This document shows, in pieces, positions 26,601-35,207 of a DNA stretch of 61,468 bases. The notes under the pieces were generated by a model. That model had not been told where the DNA came from. It saw only the letters and a program-made list of their open reading frames with translations, and did not search any database. The translations under genes and the position numbers were made by a program. The DNA is from an uncultured Clostridia bacterium (GTDB taxonomy: Bacteria > Bacillota > Clostridia > UMGS1883). The stretch's first letter is position 1; every line of letters begins with the position of its first letter. The stretch is taken from assembly GCA_947629005.1 (NCBI GenBank), contig CANRCD010000011.1, forward strand, positions 1 to 61,468, written 5' to 3'.

Positions 26601-27394
26601 TTTTTGCCGACGTAGAGCGTTTCTCTGCTGCGCTTATATGCCTCAAAGGCCTCGGCAATCGGCTTAAATTCCGGCGCGATATCCACCTCGTCAAGTATGG
26701 TTGTGAAGGTGGTGTGGCGGCAGTGATCGGACCAGTAGGTGTCGATAACGCGCATCTCGGTAAAGGTGGGGTCGCGGCGCTCGGTATCGCTGAAGTACGC
26801 ACGGCAAAAGCGCAGGTCGTCCATATCCATGGCAAAGCCCATCCGCGCGGCCAGCGCGGAAAGCTCCTCGTCGGAAGCGGCGGTAAAGCCGCTCACCTCG
26901 GCCACGTCGGCGGGGATATCGGCCTTCATAATAAGGCTTTCGGGCTTTCCCATTTCCGCGCCGTGCGCCTCCACGGGGTTGACGACGTATTTCCTGATAC
27001 GCTCCACGTCGTCGAGGGATACTCCGCCCCTTATGATTATCAGCTTCGCGGCGCGTACCACGGGCTTTTCGCCTCGGGTAAGTATCTGCACGCAGACGGC
27101 GGCGCTGTCAGCCCGCTGGTCGTACTGGCCGGGCAGCAGCTCGTAAGCTATTACGGCGTCGTCCGGCGAGAGAGCAAGCTCCTCGTCAAAGGCCCAATCC
27201 ACCGGCGGCTCGGAGAAAACCAGCGTCCGCGCCGCGGCGTATTCCTCATCGGTCAATCCCTCAATATCGTATCGATTCACCACGCGCAGCGATTCGAGCC
27301 CCTTTATCATCAGGGTGTGGCGCAGGTCGTGAAGCAGGCCCTTCGCCTCCACGTCGAAGCCGGACTTTTTTTCGACAAAAATGCGTTTGCTCAT
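23678..27394 (-). CDS. purL: Phosphoribosylformylglycinamidine synthase (single chain)
   Basis: A 1238-residue ATP-dependent enzyme making FGAM from FGAR and glutamine in purine synthesis. It contains the N-terminal and linker regions, two AIRS-like synthase halves (NETHNHPTEIEPFGGAATC near 315) and a C-terminal class I glutaminase domain (about 975-1238) with FPGGFSGGDE, nucleophile Cys near 1079 in GICNGFQ and the His/Glu of GHSER near 1209. The single-chain form contrasts with the PurLQS complex of Bacillus and is common in Clostridia. No other pur gene is nearby. It follows radC by 32 bases. Confidence 0.96.
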   Translation of the reverse strand: MSKRIFVEKKSGFDVEAKGLLHDLRHTLMIKGLESLRVVNRYDIEGLTDEEYAAARTLVFSEPPVDWAFDEELALSPDDAVIAYELLPGQYDQRADSAAVCVQILTRGEKPVVRAAKLIIIRGGVSLDDVERIRKYVVNPVEAHGAEMGKPESLIMKADIPADVAEVSGFTAASDEELSALAARMGFAMDMDDLRFCRAYFSDTERRDPTFTEMRVIDTYWSDHCRHTTFTTILDEVDIAPEFKPIAEAFEAYKRSRETLYVGKKKNMCLMDLATIAMKELKAAGKLRDLDESEEINACSINITADINGKPEPWLVMFKNETHNHPTEIEPFGGAATCLGGAIRDPLSGRSYVYQAMRVTGSGDPRAEVGDTLPGKLPQRKITRTAAAGYSSYGNQIGLATGQVAEIYHPGYVAKRMEIGAVVGATPKDHVVRQAPEKGDLVVLLGGRTGRDGCGGATGSSKAHNVSSLETCGAEVQKGNPPEERKLQRLFRNGGVTRMIKRCNDFGAGGVSVAIGELADGLDINLDAVPKKYEGLDGTELAISESQERMAVVVRPEDAERFIAEANRENLEATVVAVVTDKNRLRMTWRGKTIVDISRDFLNTNGAEKHASVKAPAPAEELFPEKKTDDIEKAWLETVADLNVCSQKGLAERFDSSIGASSVLMPFGGKYQLTPAEGMAAKLPLSEGETTTATVMTYGYNPYLTEKSPFHGAMYAVVESIAKLAAMGADYSRARLTFQEYFERLGSDPSRWGKPFAALLGAYTAQIKIGVAAIGGKDSMSGSFGDMDVPPTLVSFAVAVEHAGRILSPEFKREGSFIIYLPLPRLDGDMPDFDALHRNYTAMYEAVKAGKALSASALKMGGICECVSKMCFGNGIGAEINFDGDMFSPAPGGLVVETADQSLFKELGGVVLGKTGGDAIVANGVRIPLEKALAAWTGSLERVFPTKAREEDTPLSDYLSEKRSVCVAKSRVARPRVFIPVFPGTNCEYDSARQFIKAGAEPVVSVFNNLSQANVEASLENFAALIDQSQIIMFPGGFSGGDEPDGSGKFIATAFRNARVKEATMRLLNDRGGLILGICNGFQALIKLGLVPYGEIRDMDESCPTLTFNNIGRHVSQMTYTKVVSKLSPWLMKAELGSVHAIPVSHGEGRFVADAATIERLRENGQIATRYVDLSGKPTHSVAFNPNGSLDAIEGITSPDGRVFGKMGHSERKGDFVAKNIVMDKDQLLFESGVEYFK

Positions 27395-27426
27395 AATCTA
27401 CCTTCCTTTATCTTCCTTTGTGCAAT

Positions 27427-28110
27427 TTATACCGGCAGAATACCGGCCTCGGCGAAGCTGTAGTAGCGGTCGCCGCAAACGATTATGTGGTCGGTCACCT
27501 TCACGCCTATTCCCAGCAGGCTCCTGCATATCGCGCTCGTAGCGTCCCTGTCGGACTGCGAGGGCTCAAGCCTGCCCGAAACGTGGTTATGAGCGATGAC
27601 TAAGGATTCGGCGTGCGAGCTGAGAGCGAATTCCGCCAAGCGGCGAAGCTGAACGGCTGCCTGCGTTACCAGACCGTCGGATATCACCCTGAAAGCGGTC
27701 TCGCGGCGGACGGAATCAAGGGCGGCCGCGACGAAAACCTCCTTGCCGAGCATACCTATCCTTGAGCACATATACGCGCCCATATCCTCGGTACAGCCGC
27801 ATACTTTCTTGCCGCGGAAGCGTTCGCGCATATAATATTGCGCCGCCGGCTGCATGAGCCGCAGCAGCACCGCCGAGTTATAGCCGATACCATCCACGGC
27901 GATAAGCGAATCAATGCCCGCGTCAAAGACCTTGTCAAGCGAACCGAACCGTTCAAGAAGCCGGTGCGCCAGTTCGTTTGTATCACGGCGAGGCACGGCG
28001 TAAAAGAGCAGCAGCTCAAGCACCTCGTGCGGCTGAAAGCCGTCAAGCCCCTCCTTCTCAAACCGCTCGCGCAGCCTCGCACGGTGACCCGAGTGAGTAT
28101 TGTCAGGCAT
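27427..28110 (-). CDS. radC: RadC/JAB-domain protein
   Basis: A 227-residue RadC protein: N-terminal helix-hairpin-helix-like region (about 10-80, VDGIGYNSAVLL) and C-terminal JAB/MPN metalloprotease-fold domain (about 100-227) with the zinc motif AHNHVSGRLEPSQSD near 173. Although long called a DNA repair protein, its biochemical role is not established. AAGGAAG precedes the ATG. It lies between an SLH gene and purL with gaps of about 30 bases, without terminators, so the three may share a transcript. Confidence 0.93.
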   Translation of the reverse strand: MPDNTHSGHRARLRERFEKEGLDGFQPHEVLELLLFYAVPRRDTNELAHRLLERFGSLDKVFDAGIDSLIAVDGIGYNSAVLLRLMQPAAQYYMRERFRGKKVCGCTEDMGAYMCSRIGMLGKEVFVAAALDSVRRETAFRVISDGLVTQAAVQLRRLAEFALSSHAESLVIAHNHVSGRLEPSQSDRDATSAICRSLLGIGVKVTDHIIVCGDRYYSFAEAGILPV

Positions 28111-28139
28111 GGGCTTTTCTTCCTTTCACAAAGCGGTTG

Positions 28140-29387
28140 CTATTTAACAAGATTAAGCGCGCCGTATATCATGTAGGCGCTCTGGGCGCGGCTGGCGCCC
28201 TCAAGAGGCGAAAAACTCATCTCGCCGGTTATCACTCCGGCCGCGGTGAGAGAGCCCACGGCCTCGGCGGAGTAATCGTCGGCGGAGGCGGCGGCCTCGG
28301 GCACGGCGGCGCCCTTCATTTTAAGCACACGGTGCAAAATCACCGCGGCGTCGCGGCAGGTCACGGGGGAAGCGGGTTCAAAACGCCCGTCATAGCCGTT
28401 TACCACGCCGTTCGCGGCGGCAGTGAGCACCGCGTCGGCAAACCAGTCGCCGTCCGATACGTCCGTGAACGATACGCCCTCCTTGCCGCTGAAGCCGAAA
28501 GCCTTTACCGTCATTTGCACGAACTGCGCCCTTGTGACGCCGTCCGCAGGGGCGAAAATGCCGCCCCCCATGCCGCTTACGATGCCGCCCGCGGCGAGGG
28601 CGTTTATGGCCTCCCGCGCCCACGGGGCCGAGGCAAGGTCGGCGAAGCTGTCCGCGTCCTTCTCGGGCTCATTTTCAGGCTGTTTATCAGGCTCTTTTTC
28701 AGGCTCATTTTCCGGTTTCTTTTCAGGCTCCTTTTCGGGCTCCTTCTTCTCCGCCGGAACGATGGTTATATTCAGCGTAGCATAGTTATTGCCGCAGTAC
28801 ACCCAAACCGTGGCCGTGCCGGTGCGCTTGGGGGTTATGGTGGCCTCGGCGGTATTTGCGCCGGCGATAATTATCTTATCGGCGTCGTCGGTCGTCCACT
28901 TAAAGGACGAGCGGTCGCCTGAGGCGGTGACGGTGGCCGTCTCGCCAAGGTGGAGCAGCAACTCGCTCTGCGAGATGGATACGCCGGTGGCCGTCACGTC
29001 CTGCTTGCTTCCCCCGCCCGAGGAGCCGCCGTGGTCGGCGCGCTTTTCCTGCACCTCAAAGGTAAAGGAGGAAACATTTTCCTCGGAAAAGCTGACATAG
29101 AGCTCGTACATTCCGAGCGCCCAGCCGCTTTCAACGTTTATGTATATTCCCTCGCGCAGGTCGGAAGCCATGAACGATACGTTGTATTTCAGGCTGCCTG
29201 TGGCGGATTCGACGATGGTAATCAGCGCGGCCGGAACGCCCGCCGGCGCGTTGCCGCATATAAATATCTGTTCGCCGAAGCCGTAGACGTCGTATATGGG
29301 TTCAAGATCGAACTCCTCCGCGAAGGCGAACCGAACGGGCGCAAGCGCAAGCGTCAGCGCCAGCGCGAGGATGAACAGCTTTTTCAT
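28140..29387 (-). CDS. Secreted Ig-like / SLH surface protein
   Basis: A 415-residue exported protein. A signal peptide (1-23) is followed by a beta-rich region (about 25-115), a bacterial Ig-like BIG2 domain (about 128-210, GVSISQSELLLHLGETATVT), a low-complexity Pro/Glu/Lys linker (about 213-242) and three SLH repeats (about 245-415). Such proteins bind the secondary cell-wall polymer; what the Ig part contacts is unknown. GGAGGTAAG precedes the ATG, and a promoter lies at 29421-29449. It is the third SLH protein of the window. Confidence 0.88.
   Translation of the reverse strand: MKKLFILALALTLALAPVRFAFAEEFDLEPIYDVYGFGEQIFICGNAPAGVPAALITIVESATGSLKYNVSFMASDLREGIYINVESGWALGMYELYVSFSEENVSSFTFEVQEKRADHGGSSGGGSKQDVTATGVSISQSELLLHLGETATVTASGDRSSFKWTTDDADKIIIAGANTAEATITPKRTGTATVWVYCGNNYATLNITIVPAEKKEPEKEPEKKPENEPEKEPDKQPENEPEKDADSFADLASAPWAREAINALAAGGIVSGMGGGIFAPADGVTRAQFVQMTVKAFGFSGKEGVSFTDVSDGDWFADAVLTAAANGVVNGYDGRFEPASPVTCRDAAVILHRVLKMKGAAVPEAAASADDYSAEAVGSLTAAGVITGEMSFSPLEGASRAQSAYMIYGALNLVK
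28655..28745 (-). repeat. Repeat-coded EPEK linker in the SLH protein
   Basis: Imperfect short tandem repeats of the codons for EPEKEPEKKPENEPEKEP and the following residues, in units of about 18-24 bases. They join the Ig-like domain to the SLH repeats and probably vary in copy number between strains. Confidence 0.8.
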
Positions 29388-29420
29388 TAACTTACCTCCA
29401 GACTGATTTCGTATGCTTAC

Positions 29421-29449
29421 AGTATAGCAGATTATTCTATTTTTGTAAA
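29421..29449 (-). promoter_or_regulatory. Promoter of the Ig-SLH gene
   Basis: Minus strand TTTACA (29444-29449), 17-bp spacer, TATACT (29421-29426). It could drive the SLH, radC, purL and cohesin-like genes as one unit. Confidence 0.7.
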
Positions 29450-30031
29450 GTCAAAAATAATGGAATTTGCGGCCCGCAGGAAGTCTTTTTTTGACATTAT
29501 GGCGTTCGCGGCGTCGATAAGGGCGTTGGCCGAAAGCTGCGCCGGCAGGCAAAGCGCGCGGCAGAGCGCGGCGCGCTTTTCGCGGCTGTCCTTCCCGCCT
29601 GAGAGGCCGAGCGAGAACAAATCCGCTTTGGTAATTCCCCCGCCATCTGCGGCGGCCCCGCCGCAGGCGAAGGGGCGCAGCGTCTCCTCCAAGGCCTCGC
29701 GCTCCATACCCTCCACGCCCAGCTTGCCCTCGGCCGACGGGACGGCCTTGCGCCTTTCCTTGCCGAAAATCTCAGGTATGTAGGCCTGAAGCACCTCGCC
29801 TTCGCGGACGATGTTCTTAATATGCGAGCGAATTAAAAAACCCGCCCTGTCCGGATCGGTCAGGACTATCAGCCCCTTTTCCCGAGCCAGCAGGCGGATG
29901 AATTCCCTCTTTTCCCTGTCCTTAAAAATCTTAAAGCCGTCGGTGGCGAAGCAAAAGGCGTCGCAGACCTCGCCGACGCGCTGCCTGTCGTAGACGCCCT
30001 CAACGATTATCGCTTTCTCGATGTGAAGCAT
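29432..30031 (-). CDS. rnmV: Ribonuclease M5
   Basis: A 199-residue Toprim-domain nuclease that matures 5S rRNA in Bacillota. The Toprim core is visible as IIVEGVYDRQRV (residues 8-19, catalytic Glu) and LTDPDRAGFLIRSHI (about 57-71, the DxD-like motif). The C-terminal region (from about 120) fits the helical ribosomal-protein/RNA-binding part. GGGAAGG lies before the ATG. It sits after hpf with a GC-rich hairpin between them. No 5S gene is in the window. Confidence 0.9.
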   Translation of the reverse strand: MLHIEKAIIVEGVYDRQRVGEVCDAFCFATDGFKIFKDREKREFIRLLAREKGLIVLTDPDRAGFLIRSHIKNIVREGEVLQAYIPEIFGKERRKAVPSAEGKLGVEGMEREALEETLRPFACGGAAADGGGITKADLFSLGLSGGKDSREKRAALCRALCLPAQLSANALIDAANAIMSKKDFLRAANSIIFDFTKIE

Positions 30032-30050
30032 AAAAAATCCTTCCCGCGTT

Positions 30051-30082
30051 GCTTGCGGGCGGGCCTCAGCCCGCCCGCAAGC
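30051..30082 (-). terminator. GC-rich hairpin between hpf and rnmV
   Basis: A 14-bp perfect stem (30051-30064 with 30069-30082) around CTCA. On the minus strand ACGCGGGAAGGATTTTTT follows, so it is at best a partial terminator; it lies just before the rnmV ribosome site and may modulate rnmV. Confidence 0.6.
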
Positions 30083-30092
30083 GGCGTTGTTC

Positions 30093-30626
30093 CTATTCTA
30101 CGTCGATAAGGCCGTAATCGCCCTGCTTGCGCTTGTAAACAATGGCGGTGCGGTCGGTTTCGGAATTGAGAAACACGTAAAATTCGTGATCCACCAAATT
30201 CATCTGGAGCACTGCCTCTTCGGGGCTCATGGGCTTAATGTGGTGGGTCTTGGTGCGGACGATGCGGATATCGCTTTCCGTCTGCTCCTCCTCGCCGACG
30301 GAGAAAGCGTCGGCAGAGGAAAGGTCGAGCCCTGTGCGCAGCCGCTTGGCAAGGCGCGTTTTGTTCTTCCTTATCTGGCGCTCGATGGCCTCCACGTTCT
30401 CGTCAACCGCGTTAAGCAGTTCGGCGTCGCGGTGCTCGGCGCGGTATATCATATCTCCCGAAAAAATTGTTATCTCAACGATTTTACGGTCACGCTGCTC
30501 GCCGATGACAACATTTGCCTCGGCTGAGTCGTCAAAAAACTTACCGAGTCTGGAAACCTTTTTTTCTATGGCGTCTTTTTTAGCGTCCTCTACGGTTACC
30601 CTTCTGGTATAGATGCTGACCTTCAT
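30093..30626 (-). CDS. hpf: Ribosome hibernation promoting factor, long form
   Basis: A 177-residue long HPF: an N-terminal S30AE/RaiA domain (1-100, MKVSIYTRRVTV) that occupies the tRNA and mRNA channels of idle 30S subunits, and a C-terminal dimerisation domain (about 118-177, RIVRTKTHHIKPMSPEEAVLQM) that pairs ribosomes as 100S. AAAGGAGG lies before the ATG and a near-perfect promoter at 30674-30702. It is followed by a hairpin and rnmV. Confidence 0.95.
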   Translation of the reverse strand: MKVSIYTRRVTVEDAKKDAIEKKVSRLGKFFDDSAEANVVIGEQRDRKIVEITIFSGDMIYRAEHRDAELLNAVDENVEAIERQIRKNKTRLAKRLRTGLDLSSADAFSVGEEEQTESDIRIVRTKTHHIKPMSPEEAVLQMNLVDHEFYVFLNSETDRTAIVYKRKQGDYGLIDVE

Positions 30627-30673
30627 GGTTTTTCCTCCTTTTTTGTGTTAGCGGGTTGTCCGCTTTCATTAAT

Positions 30674-30702
30674 ATTATACAATAAACCCGCCTAAAGGTC
30701 AA
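30674..30702 (-). promoter_or_regulatory. Promoter of hpf
   Basis: Minus strand TTGACC (30697-30702), 17-bp spacer, TATAAT (30674-30679). No stress-sigma-type sequence is evident. Confidence 0.85.
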
Positions 30703-30796
30703 TACCCTTTGTGAAAAAACTTAGGGCCGCGTAATCGTGGCGCGGATGTCCCGCGCCTTGCCTTCCCCCAAGGGGAAAGCCTTTTACCGCCGTATA

Positions 30797-30840
30797 AACA
30801 AAGCCGGCTGTGACGCGGCCTATGCCGCGCCGCAGCCGGC
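30797..30840 (-). terminator. Terminator of the valS-GH27 unit
   Basis: GCCGGCTG (30803-30810) pairs with CAGCCGGC (30833-30840), with an inner CGCGGC/GCCGCG stem; TTTGTTT follows on the minus strand. It lies 29 bases after the alpha-galactosidase stop. Confidence 0.75.
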
Positions 30841-30868
30841 CGCGCATTTTTACGGCCCGTGGTTTATC

Positions 30869-32134
30869 CTATACAAGCCTGTATATTGCGACTCCGTGCG
30901 GAGGAACCTTCGACACGAGCACGCCGCGCGCCTTTCGTACCTCGCCCGAGAACAGCTCGGCGGCCTCGGCCTGCTCAAGTCCGATGAAATCCAGCGGAGT
31001 TGATATCTCCAATTCCTCCTCCGACGTATTGAACTGGGCCAGATACTGCCCCTTTTCGTCATCAACCGCGTGCCAGACGATGGCTCCGCGCTCGTCGCGG
31101 TAAAGCTCGCGGTTCGCGTGGGAGCGGTTAAGTATCCTAAGCAACCCCTCGTTCGTCAGCAGAGAAAGGGTGAAGCTGTCGTTTTCGGTCATTTCACAGC
31201 CGATGAACATGGGCGAACGAAAGACGCACCACAGCGCGATGTGGGTGCGCTGCTCGTCGGGGGTGAAATTCGTAGTTCTGGGGCCGCCGTTCGAGCGTAT
31301 GCCTATTTTGCCGACGGTAAGCATATCGCAGTCGGGCCAAGCGCCCTCGGCGCGGAGGTTCTGCCAGTCGCGGCAGAGGTCAAAGCACTCGCGCAGCTGC
31401 CGCCAGTTATCCCAAAAATCGTCGCTCATGCGCCAGAGATTGGCGTGGGCCATCAGGTGCGCGGCCCCTGCAAGCGAGGCCCTGCCCGGCGAAAGCGAAA
31501 GAACCATGTCGCGGCCCGAACGGTCTATGGCGCGGCGTATCAGCTCGACCTCCTCAAAGTGGTAGGGGCGGGCGATGTCGTCCACCTTCACGTAGTCCAC
31601 GCCCCACGAGGCGTAGAGCTTAAAAATGCTGTCGTAATACTCCTGCGCGCCCTTTTTTGAGGCGTCAACGCCGTACATATCGCCGTTCCACTCGCACACG
31701 GACGCGGTGTCGGCTATCATGTCGGCGGTAATTCCGGCGCAGTCTATCGGGCATTTTTCGCGGACGGCCTGCTTTGGTATGCCGCGCATAACGTGTATGC
31801 CGAATTTAAGGCCCAGCGAATGAACGTAGTCGCCCAGCCCTTTAAGGCCGCTGCCGTCCCTCGCGCAGGGGAAGCGATTCTCGGCGGGCATAAGGCGGCT
31901 GAGGCCGTCCATCACAAGGCGGGCGTCCTTGTTGTATTGGTCGCTTTTGGCGTTCGGCTCGCTCCACTGAATGTCAACAATGATATACTTCCAGCCGTAG
32001 GCCTTGAGGTTTTTCGCCATGTAGTCGGCGTTTTGCCTCACCTCGGCTTCAGTGACCGAGGCTCCGTAACAGTTCCAGCTGTTCCAGCCCATGGGAGGCG
32101 TGGGCGCGAGCTTGTGGTGAGGGTAAGCTTTCAC
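30869..32134 (-). CDS. GH27 alpha-galactosidase, cytoplasmic
   Basis: A 421-residue glycoside hydrolase family 27 enzyme (alpha-galactosidase or alpha-N-acetylgalactosaminidase). The family start PTPPMGWNSWNCYG (11-24), the nucleophile Asp185 in YVKVDDI and the acid/base aspartate in WRMSDDFWDNW (about 238-239) are visible, with the C-terminal beta domain from about 310. There is no signal peptide, so it acts on imported galactosides. The start is GTG at 32134 with AAAGGAGCGAT before it. It lies 14 bases after valS, so it is probably co-transcribed with a tRNA synthetase, which is unexpected; no sugar transporter or regulator is near. Confidence 0.92.
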   Translation of the reverse strand: MKAYPHHKLAPTPPMGWNSWNCYGASVTEAEVRQNADYMAKNLKAYGWKYIIVDIQWSEPNAKSDQYNKDARLVMDGLSRLMPAENRFPCARDGSGLKGLGDYVHSLGLKFGIHVMRGIPKQAVREKCPIDCAGITADMIADTASVCEWNGDMYGVDASKKGAQEYYDSIFKLYASWGVDYVKVDDIARPYHFEEVELIRRAIDRSGRDMVLSLSPGRASLAGAAHLMAHANLWRMSDDFWDNWRQLRECFDLCRDWQNLRAEGAWPDCDMLTVGKIGIRSNGGPRTTNFTPDEQRTHIALWCVFRSPMFIGCEMTENDSFTLSLLTNEGLLRILNRSHANRELYRDERGAIVWHAVDDEKGQYLAQFNTSEEELEISTPLDFIGLEQAEAAELFSGEVRKARGVLVSKVPPHGVAIYRLV

Positions 32135-32148
32135 GGTTATCGCTCCTT

Positions 32149-34767
32149 TTATCCGAGCTTTGCGAGGCTGTCAAGCACGCTTTGGTACATCTCGCGGTAC
32201 TTGTCGCCCTTGGCGCGCTCCTCGTCTATCTTCTTCTGCGGGGCCTTGGAGGTGAAGCCGACGTTATTGAGCATTTTTTCCACTCTCGCTATCTCGCCCT
32301 CAAGGCGTTCTTTTTCCTTGGCAAGGCGCTCGCGCTCCTTATCCACGTCTATAAGCTCCTCCATGGGGATGAAGATGCGCGCCCCCTCGGCAACGACGCT
32401 GACCGCCCCGTTTGGCACGCCCTTTTCGTCGGGGAGGACGGTCACGTCCTTAGCGCCGGCCAGCTTCTCGAAAAAGCCGGTTCCGGCGGCAAAGTCGCCG
32501 CTGTCGGTGACGATATAAAGGCTGGCCCTGCGAGAGGGAGGAACATTCATGTCGGCGCGGGTATTGCGCACGGCCCTTATCGCCGCGCAGATAACGCCCA
32601 TGGCGCGTTCGGCCTCGGCGTCGGTGAGAGTCGGGTCAAACTGCGGCCATTTTGAGGTGACGATGGTCTCCTCGCCGGTCGGAAGCGAGCAGAATATCTC
32701 CTCAGTGATGAAGGGCATAAACGGGTGCATAAGCTTCATCACGTTCGCGAGCACGTATACCAGCGTGCGCTGGGCGTCGAGCTTGCTTTCGCCGTCCGCG
32801 CCGTAGAGGCGGGGCTTGACGAGCTCGATGTACCAGTCGCAAAATTCGTCCCATATAAAGTCGTAAAGATTGCCGAGAGCCACGCCCAGCTCGTAGCTGT
32901 CGAGGTTTTCCGTAACGGTCTTTATAACGCCGTTAAGACGCGAAAGTATCCATCTGTCCTCAATGGCGGGGTTTTTGGGCAGCTCGCAGCTCTCTACCTC
33001 AAGATTCATCAGCACGAAGCGGGCCGCGTTCCACATCTTGTTGGCAAAGTTGCGGGCGGCCTCCACGCGTTCGGTGTAGAAGCGCATATCGTTGCCGGGG
33101 GCGTTGCCCGTGGCAAGGGTGAAGCGCAGCGCGTCCGCGCCGTATTTGTCTATTATCTCCAGCGGGTCTATGCCGTTGCCGAGCGACTTGCTCATCTTGC
33201 GGCCCTGACTGTCGCGCACGAGGCCGTGAATCAGCACCGTCTTAAACGGCGGCTTGCCCATGTGCTCACAACCGCTGAATATCATTCTGGCCACCCAGAA
33301 AAAAATTATGTCGTAGCCCGTTACCAGCGTGCTGGTGGGGTAAAAATAGCTTAAATCCTCGGTCTTGTCGGGCCAGCCCAGGGTGGAGAAGGGCCACAGG
33401 GCCGAGCTGAACCACGTGTCGAGCACGTCCTCCTCCTGACGGACGGGGCCGCCGCACTTGGGACAGACGGCAATATCGTCCTTGGAAACGGTCATTTCGC
33501 CGCAGCAATCGCAGTAGTAGGCCGGTATGCGGTGGCCCCACCAAAGCTGGCGGCTGATACACCAATCGTGGACGTTCTCCATCCAGTTTAGGTAAATCTT
33601 TGTGAAGCGTTCGGGCACGAATTTTACCTCGCCCTCCTTCACCACGCGGATGGCCTCGCGGGCCAGCGGCTCCATTTTCACGAACCACTGGTCGCTTGTC
33701 ATGGGCTCCACAGTGGAGCCGCAGCGGTAGCACGCGCCCACGTTGTGGCTGTGCTCCTCCACCTTCACAAGCAGGCCCTCGGCCTCAAGGTCGGCCACGA
33801 TTTGCCTTCTGGCCTCGTAGCGGTCAAGTCCCTCGTATTTGCCGCCGTTTTTGTTTATTGTGGCGTCGTCGTTCATCACCTTTATGACGGGGAGGCCGTG
33901 GCGTTTGCCAACCTCAAAGTCGTTGGGGTCGTGGGCGGGGGTTATCTTCACGCAGCCGGTGCCGAACTCCTTATCCACATACTCGTCGGCGATGACGGGT
34001 ATCTCGCGGCCCACAAGAGGAAGGATAAGCGTTTTGCCCACGAGGTCCCTGTATCGCTCGTCGTCGGGATTGACGGCGACGGCCGTATCGCCGAGCAGCG
34101 TTTCGGGGCGGGTGGTGGCAATGGTAACATAGCCGCTCCCGTCCTTGATGGGATATTTTATGTGCCAGAAATGGCCGGCCTGCTCCTCGTGCTCGACCTC
34201 CGCGTCGGAAAGGGCGGTGGCGCAGCTCGGACACCAGTTGATTATCCTGTTGCCGCGGTAGATGAGGCCCTTGTTATAAAGGTTCACAAACACCTCGCGC
34301 ACAGCCTTCGAGCAGCCCTCGTCCATGGTGAAGCGTTCGCGCTCCCAGTCGCAGGAGCTGCCAAGCTTTTTGAGCTGATTTATAATCCTGCTGCCGAAGC
34401 GGTTTTTCCAGTCCCACACGCGCTCGAGGAACTTTTCGCGCCCAAGATCGTAGCGGGTGAGGCCCTCCTCCTTGCGCAGAACCTCCTCCACCTTTATCTG
34501 GGTGGCTATGCCCGCATGGTCGGTGCCCGGAATCCAAAGGGCCGCGCAGCCCTGCATACGCTTAAAGCGGATAAGGATGTCCTGAAGGGTCTCGTCAAGG
34601 GCGTGGCCCATGTGCAGCTGGCCCGTAACATTCGGCGGCGGGATAACGATGGTGTAGGGCTCCTTTTTGGGGTCGGGCTCGGCGTGAAAGCAGCCCATCT
34701 CCACCCACTTCGAGTAGAGGCGATCCTCTATTTCGGCGGGGTTATAGGTTTTTTCCAGATTTTTCAT
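32149..34767 (-). CDS. valS: Valyl-tRNA synthetase
   Basis: An 872-residue class I synthetase charging tRNA-Val. The HIGH motif appears as [14 protein letters not shown] (near 45), the editing domain follows, and KMSKS is in [14 protein letters not shown] near 520. The anticodon-binding region and a C-terminal coiled coil (about 805-872) complete the enzyme. The ATG at 34767 is chosen because AAAGG abuts another in-frame ATG at 34776, leaving it no spacing. No T-box is present in the roughly 80-nt leader of the unit, unlike many Bacillota valS genes. Confidence 0.97.
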   Translation of the reverse strand: MKNLEKTYNPAEIEDRLYSKWVEMGCFHAEPDPKKEPYTIVIPPPNVTGQLHMGHALDETLQDILIRFKRMQGCAALWIPGTDHAGIATQIKVEEVLRKEEGLTRYDLGREKFLERVWDWKNRFGSRIINQLKKLGSSCDWERERFTMDEGCSKAVREVFVNLYNKGLIYRGNRIINWCPSCATALSDAEVEHEEQAGHFWHIKYPIKDGSGYVTIATTRPETLLGDTAVAVNPDDERYRDLVGKTLILPLVGREIPVIADEYVDKEFGTGCVKITPAHDPNDFEVGKRHGLPVIKVMNDDATINKNGGKYEGLDRYEARRQIVADLEAEGLLVKVEEHSHNVGACYRCGSTVEPMTSDQWFVKMEPLAREAIRVVKEGEVKFVPERFTKIYLNWMENVHDWCISRQLWWGHRIPAYYCDCCGEMTVSKDDIAVCPKCGGPVRQEEDVLDTWFSSALWPFSTLGWPDKTEDLSYFYPTSTLVTGYDIIFFWVARMIFSGCEHMGKPPFKTVLIHGLVRDSQGRKMSKSLGNGIDPLEIIDKYGADALRFTLATGNAPGNDMRFYTERVEAARNFANKMWNAARFVLMNLEVESCELPKNPAIEDRWILSRLNGVIKTVTENLDSYELGVALGNLYDFIWDEFCDWYIELVKPRLYGADGESKLDAQRTLVYVLANVMKLMHPFMPFITEEIFCSLPTGEETIVTSKWPQFDPTLTDAEAERAMGVICAAIRAVRNTRADMNVPPSRRASLYIVTDSGDFAAGTGFFEKLAGAKDVTVLPDEKGVPNGAVSVVAEGARIFIPMEELIDVDKERERLAKEKERLEGEIARVEKMLNNVGFTSKAPQKKIDEERAKGDKYREMYQSVLDSLAKLG

Positions 34768-34772
34768 CTGTA

Positions 34773-34994
34773 TCATCCTTTCAGATATATGGTCAAAATA
34801 AGGCCGAGGGCGGCTATCGCAAGGCCGATGAGCTTCACCGGTATTGCCTCATCCCCCTGCTCGGCGCGGCCCGTGAGGCGGGCCTTTATACGGGGAGCGC
34901 ACAGGCAGACGATCGCGCCGAGAACCATCACGGCAAGGCCGAGCATCGTGCCGAAGCGCAGCTGCGGGCCGGAAAAATCAAGAATGCGGTTCAT
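34773..34994 (-). CDS. Small two-helix membrane protein
   Basis: A 73-residue protein with two hydrophobic segments (about 14-33 and 52-71) joined by a polar loop rich in Arg and Glu. I do not recognise a family. The start could also be the ATG at 35006, but that codon directly abuts the AAAGGGG site, so the second ATG is preferred. Its stop is 6 bases before valS, making it the first gene of the valS-GH27 unit. Confidence 0.7.
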   Translation of the reverse strand: MNRILDFSGPQLRFGTMLGLAVMVLGAIVCLCAPRIKARLTGRAEQGDEAIPVKLIGLAIAALGLILTIYLKG

Positions 34995-35079
34995 AGCGGC
35001 AATCATCCCCTTTCAGGCTCAATAATATCATAAAATCGGCGTATAAGGCGTATCGGCGTATTAAATGAAGCCTTGGCTT

Positions 35080-35108
35080 ATTATACCATAGTTTTCCCCC
35101 GTTTGCAA
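35080..35108 (-). promoter_or_regulatory. Promoter of the small membrane protein-valS-GH27 unit
   Basis: Minus strand TTGCAA (35103-35108), 17-bp spacer, TATAAT (35080-35085) with extended TGG. The leader carries TACGCC three times within 25 bases (about 35035-35060), of unknown meaning. Confidence 0.8.
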
Positions 35109-35147
35109 TATATTTTTTATGCTTTTTATCTTTTTTGAAATTTGCTA

Positions 35148-35176
35148 TTGAAATATTTTGGGACTTGTTGTATAAT
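35148..35176 (+). promoter_or_regulatory. Promoter of the hisD operon
   Basis: TTGAAA (35148-35153), 17-bp spacer, TATAAT (35171-35176). The leader is only about 25 nt, so no T-box or attenuator precedes hisD. Confidence 0.85.
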
Positions 35177-35207
35177 GTACCAAGACAAATTGAAAGGACT
35201 GAAGCAG

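Noticed and set aside
35000-35085. T-box leader for valS
   Set aside because: The leader is about 80 nt and lacks the T-box core motif.
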